From Micromonospora aurantiaca ATCC 27029 (lineage in GTDB: Bacteria > Actinomycetota > Actinomycetes > Mycobacteriales > Micromonosporaceae): 64,000 nt of DNA. The first letter of the stretch is position 1, and every line of letters starts with the position of its first letter. The DNA lies in the NCBI RefSeq assembly GCF_000145235.1, contig NC_014391.1:1550001-1614000 (forward strand). Direction: 5' to 3'. Positions 1 through 8,124 of the stretch are shown here, piece by piece. A model generated the notes under the pieces. It made no database searches and was not told the DNA's origin. It saw only the letters and a program-made list of their open reading frames with translations. The position numbers were made by a program, and so were the translations under genes.

Positions 1-371
1 GCTGCGTCGGCCTCGGCATCGCGTACGCCCTGATCAGCGACCCGACCCGCAGCGACCCGGACGCCGCACCGACCTGCCTGCTCAAGCTGACCACGGGGCT
101 GGACTGCCCGGGCTGCGGCGGCACCCGCGCGCTCTGGTACGTGCTGCACGGCGACCTGCCCGCCGCCGCCCGGCACCACTTCCTGTTCGTCTTCGCGCTG
201 CCGTTCCTGGCCTGGCTCTTCGTGGCCTGGGCCGGCAACCGGGCGTTCGGCTGGAAGCTGCCCGAGGTCCAGTTCAGCCCCAAGGTCATCGGCGTGTTCC
301 TGGCCGCGTGGGGGGTCTTCTCGGTCGTCCGCAACCTGCCCTGGGCACCCTTCACCTCGCTCTACGTCTAG
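1..371 (+). CDS. DUF2752 membrane protein, 5' partial
   Basis: The frame is open from the first bases of the window to a TAG stop, so the start lies outside. The visible 122 residues carry the DUF2752 hallmark CPGCGGTRA followed by two hydrophobic segments, around the [19 protein letters not shown] stretch and a second one near the C terminus. DUF2752 proteins are small actinobacterial membrane proteins of unknown function whose paired cysteines are the defining feature. There is no operon partner downstream: the next 236 bases hold an inverted repeat and then thyX. The family call is firm; no function can be given. Confidence 0.8.
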   Translation, partial: CVGLGIAYALISDPTRSDPDAAPTCLLKLTTGLDCPGCGGTRALWYVLHGDLPAAARHHFLFVFALPFLAWLFVAWAGNRAFGWKLPEVQFSPKVIGVFLAAWGVFSVVRNLPWAPFTSLYV

Positions 372-440
372 CCCTCTCCGCCCTCTCCGCCGGAGCGCTC
401 CCGCTATCCGGGTTCGATGTTCCGCAAAGCGGGATCGGAG

Positions 441-492
441 AAGATCTTGGAAGCGCAGCGCCCCTATGGGGGCCATTTCCTACCAAGATCTT
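441..492. repeat. Inverted repeat, family A (AAGATCTTGG arms)
   Basis: Ten-base arms AAGATCTTGG (441-450) and CCAAGATCTT (483-492) flank a GC-rich centre. Each arm also contains the AAGATCTT palindrome. It lies between the DUF2752 stop and thyX, where it could act as a terminator. A related element with GATCTTGCA arms occurs at 24174-24248. Confidence 0.7.
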
Positions 493-607
493 GAGAGCCG
501 GAGCGGCGATATCGGACGCCTCAGGCCGAGACACCTGGGCGGAGCGCCCGCTGGCCGGCCGCGTGCCCGATTTCCACGCCGGGCGCGGGCCAACTACAGT
601 CGCAGGA

Positions 608-1354
608 ATGCCGGAGATGGTTCAGCCCCAGGTCAAGTTGATCGCGTGGACCCAGTTCCAGGCGCCCGAAGAGGTGCCCTGGTCCACCGACGCCGACGGT
701 GGGCAGGCGCTCGCCGAGTTCGCCGGCCGGGCCTGCTACCAGAGCTGGAAGAAGCCGAACCCGGCCACCGCCACCAACGCCGGTTACCTGGCGCACATCC
801 TGGAGGTCGGCCACCTGAGCGTGCTGGAGCACGGCTCGGTGAGCTTCTACTTCAGCGGCGTCTCCCGCTCGTTCACCCACGAGCTGATCCGGCACCGGCA
901 CTTCTCCTACTCCCAGCTCTCCCAGCGCTACGTGCCCGAGCGGGACGCGGCGATGGTCGAGCCGTCGGTGATCGCCGACGACCCGGAGCTGCACAAGAAG
1001 TTCGTCGAGGCCACCGACGCGGCGGTGCGGGCGTACACCGAGTTGCTGGAAGGGCTGGAGGCCCGCTTCACCGACGAGCCCAACCCGACGCTGCGCCGCA
1101 AGCAGGCCCGCCAGGCGGCCCGGGCGGTGCTGCCGAACGCCACCGAGACCCGGATCGTGGTGACCGGCAACTACCGGGCCTGGCGGCACTTCGTGAAGAT
1201 GCGCGCCACCGAGCACGCCGACGTGGAGATCCGCGAGCTGGCGGTGGAGTGCCTGCGCCAGCTCAAGGGTGTCGCGCCGAACGTCTTCGCCGACTTCGTG
1301 ATCTCCACCCTGCCCGACGGCTCCGAGGTGGCTGCGTCGCCGCACGCGGAGTGA
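608..1354 (+). CDS. thyX: FAD-dependent thymidylate synthase
   Basis: Makes dTMP from dUMP with methylenetetrahydrofolate, FAD and NADPH, replacing ThyA. The ThyX signature [14 protein letters not shown] is at residues 95-108 of a 248-residue protein, the usual actinobacterial length. The frame is open further upstream, but similarity begins near ATG 608; ATG 617, after GGAG, is an alternative start. It heads the conserved thyX-dapA-rnj order. The enzyme feeds DNA synthesis in the cytoplasm as a tetramer, as known for the family. No regulatory site was recognised upstream apart from the family A repeat. Confidence 0.95.
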   Translation: MPEMVQPQVKLIAWTQFQAPEEVPWSTDADGGQALAEFAGRACYQSWKKPNPATATNAGYLAHILEVGHLSVLEHGSVSFYFSGVSRSFTHELIRHRHFSYSQLSQRYVPERDAAMVEPSVIADDPELHKKFVEATDAAVRAYTELLEGLEARFTDEPNPTLRRKQARQAARAVLPNATETRIVVTGNYRAWRHFVKMRATEHADVEIRELAVECLRQLKGVAPNVFADFVISTLPDGSEVAASPHAE

Positions 1355-1400
1355 CTCGTCGCCCTTCGCCGCCGGGCCACCGGCGGCCGTCCGCTAGGTT

Positions 1401-2333
1401 GTGAGCATGACGCACGACCACTCCGCCGCCCCGAGCCGGGGCGCGTCGCGCCCGTTCGGGCGAGTGATGACGGCCATGGTGACCCCGTTCACGCCGGACG
1501 GCGGCCTGGATCTCGACGGCGCCGCCCGGCTGGCCGAATATCTCGTCGACGAGCAGGGCAACGACGCGCTGGTGCTCAACGGCACCACCGGCGAGTCCCC
1601 GACCACCACGGAGGCGGAGAAGGAGTCGCTGATCCGCACCGTGGTCGAGGCGGTCGGCGACCGGGCCCGCATCGTCGCCGGTGTGGGCACCAACGACACC
1701 CGGCACACAGTCGAGCTGGCCACGCAGGCCGAGAAGGCCGGTGCGCACGGCCTGCTGGTGGTCACGCCGTACTACAACAAGCCGCCGCAGGCCGGGCTGC
1801 TGCGGCACTTCACCACAGTCGCGGACGCCACCGGCCTGCCGGTCATGCTCTACGACATCCCGCACCGCGCGGGCGTGGCGATCGCCACCGAGACGCTCGT
1901 CAAGCTGGCCGAGCACGGCCGGATCGTCGCGGTGAAGGACGCCAAGGGCGACCTGTTCGCCACGTCGGAGGTGCTCAGCCGCACCGACCTGGCCTACTAC
2001 AGCGGCGAGGACGCGCTCACCCTGCCGATGCTGTCGATCGGCGCGGTCGGCGTGGTCGGCACCTCCACCCACTTCACCGGCGCGCTGACCAAGCAGATGA
2101 TCGAGGCGTTCGAGGCGGGCGACAACGCCGGTGCGCTCGCCCTGCACCGGCGGTTGCTGCCGCTCTACACCGGCATCTTCCGCACCCAGGGCACGATCCT
2201 GGTCAAGGCCGGCCTGGGGGCGCAGGGTCGCCCGGCCGGCCCGGTGCGGCCGCCGCTCGTCGACGCCACCGGTGACGAACTGGCCCAGCTGCGCGCCGAC
2301 TGCGCCGCGGCGGGCCTGCCCCTGCCCGAATGA
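1401..2333 (+). CDS. dapA: 4-hydroxy-tetrahydrodipicolinate synthase
   Basis: Condenses pyruvate with aspartate semialdehyde, the first committed step to diaminopimelate and lysine. Numbered from GTG 1401, the Schiff-base lysine is K179 in VAVKDAKGD, the catalytic tyrosine is Y151 in YDIPHRAG, and the substrate loop NGTTGES is at 60-66. PYYNK, at about 123-127, is also conserved. The length of 310 residues fits the family. GTG 1401 and ATG 1407 are both possible starts, with AGG close upstream. It is followed after 51 bases by rnj in the same direction, as in many actinobacteria. Confidence 0.95.
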   Translation: MSMTHDHSAAPSRGASRPFGRVMTAMVTPFTPDGGLDLDGAARLAEYLVDEQGNDALVLNGTTGESPTTTEAEKESLIRTVVEAVGDRARIVAGVGTNDTRHTVELATQAEKAGAHGLLVVTPYYNKPPQAGLLRHFTTVADATGLPVMLYDIPHRAGVAIATETLVKLAEHGRIVAVKDAKGDLFATSEVLSRTDLAYYSGEDALTLPMLSIGAVGVVGTSTHFTGALTKQMIEAFEAGDNAGALALHRRLLPLYTGIFRTQGTILVKAGLGAQGRPAGPVRPPLVDATGDELAQLRADCAAAGLPLPE

Positions 2334-2384
2334 ATCAACGACACGACGGACGCCGCGCGACGGCGTCGCAGAATGAGGTGACGC

Positions 2385-4073
2385 GTGACCGAGGCGCACA
2401 TCGAGGGTGAACTGCCCCCGCCGCTGCCCGAGGGCGGCCTGCGGATCATCCCGCTCGGCGGACTCGGCGCCATCGGCCGGAACATGACCGTCTTCGAGTA
2501 CGACGGCAAGCTGCTGATCGTCGACTGCGGGGTGCTGTTCCCCGACGTCGAGCAGCCGGGCGTGGACCTGATCCTGCCCGACTTCGGCCCGATCCTGGAC
2601 CGGCTGGCCGACGTGCAGGCGATCGTGCTCACGCACGGCCACGAGGACCACATCGGCGCGGTGCCGTACCTGCTCGCGCACAAGCCGGACATCCCGCTGG
2701 TGGGCTCGCAGTTCACGCTCGCGCTCGTCGAGGCGAAGCTGGCCGAGCGGCGGATCCAGCCGTACACGCTGACCGTGCGGGAGGGCGGCCGGGAACGGCT
2801 GGGCCCGTTCGAGTGCGAGTTCTTCGCGGTGAACCACTCGATCCCGGACGCGCTGGCGGTGGCCATCCGTACGCCGGCCGGCCTGGTGCTGCACACCGGC
2901 GACTTCAAGATGGACCAGCTTCCGCTCGACGGGCGGATCACCGACCTGGCCGGGTTCGCCCGGCTCGGCGCCGAGGGCGTCGACCTGCTGCTGTCCGACT
3001 CGACGAACGCGGAGATCCCCGGGTTCGTCACGCCGGAGCGGGAGATCGGCCCGGTCCTCGACTCGATCTTCGCGAAGGCCAAGGGGCGGATCATCGTCGC
3101 CTCGTTCGCCTCGCACGTGCACCGGGTGCAGCAGGTCTTCGACTCGGCCGTCGAGCACGGCCGCAAGGTGGCGCTGATCGGCCGGTCCATGGTCCGCAAC
3201 ATGGGCATCGCCCGCGACCTGGGCCTGCTCAACATCCCGCCCGGCCTGGTGGTCGGGATCGAGGAGGCCACGAACCTGCCGCCCGAGCAGATCGTGCTGA
3301 TGTCCACCGGTTCGCAGGGCGAGCCGATGAGCGCGCTGGGCCGGATGGCCAGCGGCGACCACCGGCACATCACCATCGCCCCTGGCGACACGGTGGTGCT
3401 GGCGTCCTCGCTGGTGCCCGGCAACGAGACCTCGGTCTACCGGGTGATCAACCGGCTCGCCCGGGCCGGCGCCGTGGTGGTGCACAAGGACGTCGCGAAG
3501 GTGCACGTCTCCGGCCACGCCCCGGCCGGTGAGCTGCTCTACCTGCTCAACGTGGTACGCCCGAGCAACCTGATGCCGGTGCACGGCGAGTGGCGGCACC
3601 TGCGGGCGCACGCCCGGCTCGGCATCGAGTCCGGCGTCGCGCCGGACCGGGTCGTGCTCTGCGAGGACGGCGACGTGGTCGACCTGGTCGAGGGCCGCGC
3701 CAGCCTGGTCGGGCGGGTCAAGAGCCGGTACGTCTACGTCGACGGTCTCGCCGTCGGCGACGTCAGCGAGTCGCTGCTCACCGAACGCCGGATCCTGGGC
3801 GACGGCGGGTTCATCGCCGCGACGGTCGTGGTCGACTCGGTCACCGGCAAGGTGGTCGCCGGCCCGACCGTCTCGGCGAAGGGCTTCTCCGAGGACCCGG
3901 AGGCGTTCAACGCGGTGGTCCCGCTGGTCACCGAGGCGCTGAACCGGGCCGCCGCGGACGGCATCACCGACCCGCACCAGCTCCAGCAGATCGTCCGCCG
4001 CACGGTGGGCCGCTGGGTCAACGACGCGTACCGCCGTCGGCCCATGATCGTCCCGACCGTCGTCGAGGTCTGA
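2385..4073 (+). CDS. rnj: Ribonuclease J
   Basis: A metallo-beta-lactamase/beta-CASP ribonuclease with 5' exo- and endonuclease activity in mRNA decay and rRNA maturation. The Zn motif HGHEDH is at 84-89, the SGHAPAGE and MPVHGEWRHL motifs of the beta-CASP region are present, and the 562-residue length is standard. The GTG start is preceded by GAGGTGA with good spacing. It follows dapA in the conserved order seen in mycobacteria (Rv2754c-Rv2752c). A 14-bp hairpin about 15 bases after the stop probably ends the transcript. Confidence 0.96.
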   Translation: MTEAHIEGELPPPLPEGGLRIIPLGGLGAIGRNMTVFEYDGKLLIVDCGVLFPDVEQPGVDLILPDFGPILDRLADVQAIVLTHGHEDHIGAVPYLLAHKPDIPLVGSQFTLALVEAKLAERRIQPYTLTVREGGRERLGPFECEFFAVNHSIPDALAVAIRTPAGLVLHTGDFKMDQLPLDGRITDLAGFARLGAEGVDLLLSDSTNAEIPGFVTPEREIGPVLDSIFAKAKGRIIVASFASHVHRVQQVFDSAVEHGRKVALIGRSMVRNMGIARDLGLLNIPPGLVVGIEEATNLPPEQIVLMSTGSQGEPMSALGRMASGDHRHITIAPGDTVVLASSLVPGNETSVYRVINRLARAGAVVVHKDVAKVHVSGHAPAGELLYLLNVVRPSNLMPVHGEWRHLRAHARLGIESGVAPDRVVLCEDGDVVDLVEGRASLVGRVKSRYVYVDGLAVGDVSESLLTERRILGDGGFIAATVVVDSVTGKVVAGPTVSAKGFSEDPEAFNAVVPLVTEALNRAAADGITDPHQLQQIVRRTVGRWVNDAYRRRPMIVPTVVEV

Positions 4074-4087
4074 CCCGACCGCGCCGC

Positions 4088-4119
4088 GCGCCGGTCCACC
4101 GTCCGCGGTGGGCCGGCGC
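4088..4119 (+). terminator. Terminator hairpin after rnj
   Basis: Fourteen-base arms at 4088-4101 and 4106-4119 pair throughout with one G-T wobble around a 4-base loop. CGTCGCTTTCC follows. It sits 15 bases past the rnj stop, so it likely separates rnj from the protease gene. Confidence 0.7.
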
Positions 4120-4247
4120 CGTCGCTTTCCGGGTACGTCCCGACACGCGGTGTCGAAACGTGGTGACCGCACTCATCCGATCGGCGTCCGTCTCCGTACC
4201 TCCCGATGGCCGGCGTGCCCCTGCGCCGGTCGGGAGGAGCGTGGCGG

Positions 4248-5798
4248 ATGGACCGCAGACGGATGACAGCCATCGGCGTACTGGTGGCGGCGGCCGGGTT
4301 GACGGCGGCGGTGACCGTACCGTCGTTCGCCGGTGAGGAACCCCGGCGGGCCGCGCCGGCGGCCGACGGCGTCGCCCCGGAGGTCCTGGACGCGATGGGC
4401 CGCGACCTCGCGCTGACCCGCGACCAGGCGGTGAAGCGGCTGCGGACCGAGCGGTGGGCGGCCGGCACCGTCACCCGGCTGCGCGGCGAACTCGGCGCCG
4501 GATACGGCGGAAGCTGGCTCAGCGCGGACGGCGCCACGCTCACCGTGGCGGTGGCCGACCCGGCCGGCGAGGCGCGGGTACGGGCCGCGGGCGCGGTCCC
4601 GAAGCGGGTGGCCCGCGGCGTCGCCGAGCTGGACGCGGTGAAGAGCCGGCTGGACGCGGCGGGCGCCGACGCCAGCCCGGACGTCGCGGGCTGGTACGTC
4701 GACGTGGCAGACAACGCGGTGGTCGTGATCGCCCGGCCGGGCGCGGAGGCCGACGGCCGACGGCTCGCCGCCGCCGCCGGGTCGAAGGCCGCGATGGTCC
4801 GGGTGCGGACCGCCGACGAGGCCCCGCGCCCGCTGTTCGACGTGCGGGGCGGCGACGCCTACCTGATCAACAACGCGGGCCGCTGCTCGGTCGGCTTCTC
4901 AGTGGTCGGCGGGTTCGTCACCGCCGGGCACTGCGGCCGGCCGGGGGACCGCACCACCGGATCCAACCGGGTCGCCCAGGGCACGTTCGCCGCGTCCTCG
5001 TTCCCGGGTGACGACTGGGCGTTCGTGCGGGTGAACGCCGACTGGACGCCGCAGGGCGTGGTGACCGACTTCAACGGCGGCGGCACGGTGGCGGTGAACG
5101 GCTCCACCGAGGCGCCGGTGGGCGCGTCGATCTGCCGGTCCGGCTCCACCACCGGCACCCGCTGCGGCCTGATCCAGGCGAAGAACGCCACAGTCAACTA
5201 CCCGGAGGGCACCGTCACCGGGCTGACCCGGACGAACGTCTGCGCCGAGCCGGGTGACTCCGGCGGCGCGTGGCTCTCCGGCGACCAGGCGCAGGGCGTC
5301 ACGTCCGGCGGATCCGGTGACTGCACCCGGGGCGGCACCACGTTCTTCCAGCCGGTCAACGAGATCCTCCAGCGCAACAACCTGACGCTCGTCACCGCCG
5401 GCGACCAGCCCGCGCCCACGCAGCCGCCTGCGGGCGGCGGCGAGACCACCCCGCCCGTGACCGCCGAGCCCACCCCGCCGGCGGACGACACCGAGTGCTC
5501 CGGCCAGGTGAGCCGGACCGGCCGGATCGCCGCCGGACGGACCCAGGTCCAGCCGGACGGGCGCTTCTACCGGGTGCCCGACGGCACCCAGGAGGCGTGC
5601 CTGTCCGCGCCGGACGGCGCCCGGGTGGTGCTGGAGCTGCAACGCTTCACCGGCGGCGCGTTCCGCACCGTGGCCCGCGCGGCCACCGCCGACGGCACGG
5701 CCCGCCTGACCGCCGAGACCCAGGCCGGTGCGTACCGGTACCGCGTCGTCGGGTTGTCCGGCTCCGGCGAGTACACGCTGGCGTTCTCCGCCCGCTGA
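4248..5798 (+). CDS. Secreted trypsin-like serine protease (S1 family, streptogrisin type)
   Basis: A preproprotease. The start ATG 4248 is preceded by GGGAGGAG, giving 516 residues. The N terminus is MDRRRM followed by a hydrophobic core ending near VPSFAGEE, a signal peptide. Residues of about 30-200 look like an alpha-lytic-type prodomain. The triad is H228 (TAGHCG), D256 (DDWAFV) and S338 (GDSGGAW), with cysteine pairs as in streptogrisins. A Pro/Thr linker near 385-420 leads to a C-terminal beta domain with two cysteines, resembling a prepeptidase C-terminal domain. It stands alone between terminator hairpins and is probably extracellular. Substrate preference cannot be read from the sequence. 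Confidence 0.9.
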   Translation: MDRRRMTAIGVLVAAAGLTAAVTVPSFAGEEPRRAAPAADGVAPEVLDAMGRDLALTRDQAVKRLRTERWAAGTVTRLRGELGAGYGGSWLSADGATLTVAVADPAGEARVRAAGAVPKRVARGVAELDAVKSRLDAAGADASPDVAGWYVDVADNAVVVIARPGAEADGRRLAAAAGSKAAMVRVRTADEAPRPLFDVRGGDAYLINNAGRCSVGFSVVGGFVTAGHCGRPGDRTTGSNRVAQGTFAASSFPGDDWAFVRVNADWTPQGVVTDFNGGGTVAVNGSTEAPVGASICRSGSTTGTRCGLIQAKNATVNYPEGTVTGLTRTNVCAEPGDSGGAWLSGDQAQGVTSGGSGDCTRGGTTFFQPVNEILQRNNLTLVTAGDQPAPTQPPAGGGETTPPVTAEPTPPADDTECSGQVSRTGRIAAGRTQVQPDGRFYRVPDGTQEACLSAPDGARVVLELQRFTGGAFRTVARAATADGTARLTAETQAGAYRYRVVGLSGSGEYTLAFSAR

Positions 5799-5814
5799 CC
5801 GCCGCACCCAGACC

Positions 5815-5853
5815 GCGGCCCCCGATCACCACCGCCCGGTGATCGGGGGCCGC
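5815..5853. terminator. Bidirectional terminator hairpin
   Basis: A perfect 16-bp stem (arms 5815-5830 and 5838-5853) with a 7-base loop lies between the convergent protease and YbjN genes, so it can serve both strands. Confidence 0.8.
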
Positions 5854-5885
5854 GCCTCGTCTGCGGCACTGTCGGTCGGTGCGGC

Positions 5886-7535
5886 TCAGGGCAGCGCGGC
5901 GACCGCTTCGGCGTACGCGGTGCCGGTGCGGACCGCGGCGGCCACCAGCACCGCGAGCTGCGCCGGGGCCACCCCGCAGGACAGGTCGGTGGAGATGCCC
6001 GCGGCCAGCACCAGCGTCCCGTCGCCGGGCTCGTGCACGTACGCGGCGGGCAGCAGCCGGTCGTGGTTCCAGGCGTTGCAGAACGCGTACGCCTCGGCGC
6101 GCCGACCGGCCGGCAGCCGCCGCTCCGCCACCACCCGGGCGTGCAGCACGTCGCCGTCTCGGCCGAGCAGGCGGAACTGGATCGTGGCCTCGCCCCACCG
6201 TCCGGCGAGCGTGCCGTCCGGCTCAGGCGTGTACGGCTCGCCCCGGGCGTCGAGCGCGGCGGCGAGCAGCGCCGCGTCCAGCGGGGCCGGTTCCTCCGGC
6301 CCGGGCAGCAGGGGTTCGGCCGGATCATCGGCGTCCGGCTCCTCGTCGAACTCGCTCTCGGCAGCCAGCGACACCGGCGCGGCGAGCGGCCGTTCGGCCA
6401 GCCAGGAGGCGATCCGGCCGGACTGGTGCCCGGTGCCGTTGCGGGCGTCGAAGCTGCCGGCGAGCGCCGTCGCCAGCGCCTGCAACTGCGTACCGAGCGT
6501 CGCCACGTCCACCTCGGCCGCCGGCCGGGAACCGTGCCCCGGGCGGTGGATGCGCCGCCCGCCCAGCCCGGCCTCGGCGGCCAGTCCGCACAGCAGCGCG
6601 CCCGCCGCGGCGAACTCCATCGCGGCCAGGTCGTCGGAGGGGCGGTCCAGCTCGGGCAGCTGCTCGGTGAGGATCTCCAGCCCACGATGCAGGTAGCCGC
6701 CCAGCGCGCAGAAGCGCAGATGTGCGGCGAGCAGCGGGAACGCCGTCTTCTCGCTGCGGTGCCGGCGGTACGCGCGCACGTGCGCCCGGGCCGCCCGCGT
6801 CACCGCGCCGGTACGCAGCCACGGCAGCAGCCCCACGGCGAGCGCCCGTTCCGGCTGGTCGGTGCAGGCCGTCGCCCCCGCCGCTGCCGCCTGCCGTTCG
6901 CCGCGCCGGGTCGGTACCGACTGCGGCTCGACCCAGCCGGTCAGCGCCGGTGCCAGCGCCGCCAGTGCCGCCTCCGGCTCGCCCCAGCCGGCCAGCAGGT
7001 CGGCCCGCCGCGCCGGGGCGCACCCCGCACACCCGCCCACCGGGTCGTTCGCGTCCGCCGCCGACCAGCGCTCGTACGCCCGCCGGGCCGCCGGCTCGTC
7101 GCCGAGGTGGTCGGCGAGCCGGCAGCGCAGCTCCGCCACCGGCGCGGCGTCCTCGCCCAGTTCCCCGGCGAGCGCGTCCAACAGGGAGCGGGCCTGGTCC
7201 AGACCCACCCGGGGCGTGCCGAACGACGCCTCCACCGCCTGCCGCTGATGCCGGCGCAACCGGGTCAGCTCGTCCGGGCGGGCGTCCAGCAGCCCGGGGT
7301 GCCCGTCCAGCGTGGTCCGCATCCGCCGGACCGGCTCCACCGCCCGCCACCGCTCGCCCCGGTGCAGGTACGCCTCGACCAGCGCGAACCGTGCCGACAG
7401 GGCGGTACGCGGGTCGCCGGTGGCGTCCGCCCGCGACGCGATCCGCTCCAGCTCGGCGCAGCGCTCCGCGCCGTCGGGCCGGTCCCGGGCGTCGGCGAGC
7501 GCGGCGGCCAGCCCCCGGTCGCGTGCCGTGGTCAC
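5886..7535 (-). CDS. Helical-repeat protein with C-terminal YbjN domain
   Basis: 549 residues. The first 400 or so residues are Ala/Leu/Arg-rich helical repeats resembling a TPR-type array (for example ALSARFALVEAYLHRGERW). The last 130 form a YbjN-type domain with FCNAWNHDRLLPAAYVH, closely echoing [17 protein letters not shown] in the upstream gene. YbjN domains are chaperone-like folds of uncertain role. The GTG start at 7535 overlaps the upstream stop by 4 bases, so the two genes are translationally coupled. Reading frames extending further upstream are not used for that reason. The function is unknown; the pairing suggests the two proteins act together. Confidence 0.75.
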   Translation of the reverse strand: MTTARDRGLAAALADARDRPDGAERCAELERIASRADATGDPRTALSARFALVEAYLHRGERWRAVEPVRRMRTTLDGHPGLLDARPDELTRLRRHQRQAVEASFGTPRVGLDQARSLLDALAGELGEDAAPVAELRCRLADHLGDEPAARRAYERWSAADANDPVGGCAGCAPARRADLLAGWGEPEAALAALAPALTGWVEPQSVPTRRGERQAAAAGATACTDQPERALAVGLLPWLRTGAVTRAARAHVRAYRRHRSEKTAFPLLAAHLRFCALGGYLHRGLEILTEQLPELDRPSDDLAAMEFAAAGALLCGLAAEAGLGGRRIHRPGHGSRPAAEVDVATLGTQLQALATALAGSFDARNGTGHQSGRIASWLAERPLAAPVSLAAESEFDEEPDADDPAEPLLPGPEEPAPLDAALLAAALDARGEPYTPEPDGTLAGRWGEATIQFRLLGRDGDVLHARVVAERRLPAGRRAEAYAFCNAWNHDRLLPAAYVHEPGDGTLVLAAGISTDLSCGVAPAQLAVLVAAAVRTGTAYAEAVAALP

Positions 7536-8011
7536 CGGAGCGTCCCGCCGGCCAGCTCGTCGACGGCGGCGGCGAGCTGGCACCCGGTGGTCACGCCACA
7601 GTCGACGAGCCGGTCGAGCTGGTGCGGCGTCACCCCGCGCTCCAGGTCGGTGGTGACCTCGCCGCACACCTGGGCCGACCCGTCGTCGGCGACGTGCACG
7701 TACGCCTTGGGCCAGAGCCGGTCGTGGTTCCACGTGTTGCAGAAGGCGTGCAGCTCGGGCACGCGCTCGATGCCGAAGTGGTCCGCGACGACTGTGCGTA
7801 CCTGGAGCAGCTCACCGGCCACGCCCCGGCGGTGGAACCAGATCAGGTTCCGCTCCCAGCGGCCCACCAGCGCGCCGTCGGGTTCCTCGACCACCGCGTA
7901 CCCCCGGTGGCCGAGCACGGCGGCGATCAGCTCGCCGGTCAGCGGGCGCAGTTCCTGCGGGTGTCCGGCCAGCGGACCGTCCGGACCGTCCTCGATCTCC
8001 GGCGACGCCAT
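7532..8011 (-). CDS. YbjN domain-containing protein
   Basis: 159 residues that are essentially one YbjN domain, with [11 protein letters not shown] and the [17 protein letters not shown] core. The ATG at 8011 is chosen because AGAAGGG lies just upstream; an earlier in-frame start would add ten unlikely residues. It is the first gene of a two-gene unit whose second member carries the same domain fused to helical repeats. It is divergent from ftsK, with about 110 bases between starts. The protein is soluble and probably cytoplasmic. No catalytic residues were seen; a chaperone or regulatory role is only a guess from the fold family. Confidence 0.8.
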   Translation of the reverse strand: MASPEIEDGPDGPLAGHPQELRPLTGELIAAVLGHRGYAVVEEPDGALVGRWERNLIWFHRRGVAGELLQVRTVVADHFGIERVPELHAFCNTWNHDRLWPKAYVHVADDGSAQVCGEVTTDLERGVTPHQLDRLVDCGVTTGCQLAAAVDELAGGTLR

Positions 8012-8124
8012 CGGGCATCCCTTCTGAGGCGAATAACACAAACGACGGTCCGACCCGTGCTGCGACGCGCGGACACGACCCGGAAAAGCGGCGATCCACC
8101 GGGTGCCGCCGTTACCGTGACTCT

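Noticed and set aside
1263..4172. 969-codon open frame on the minus strand over thyX, dapA and rnj
   Set aside because: It is a GC-bias shadow. The plus strand encodes three textbook proteins across the same bases, and the minus translation is Arg/Asp/His-rich with no family features.
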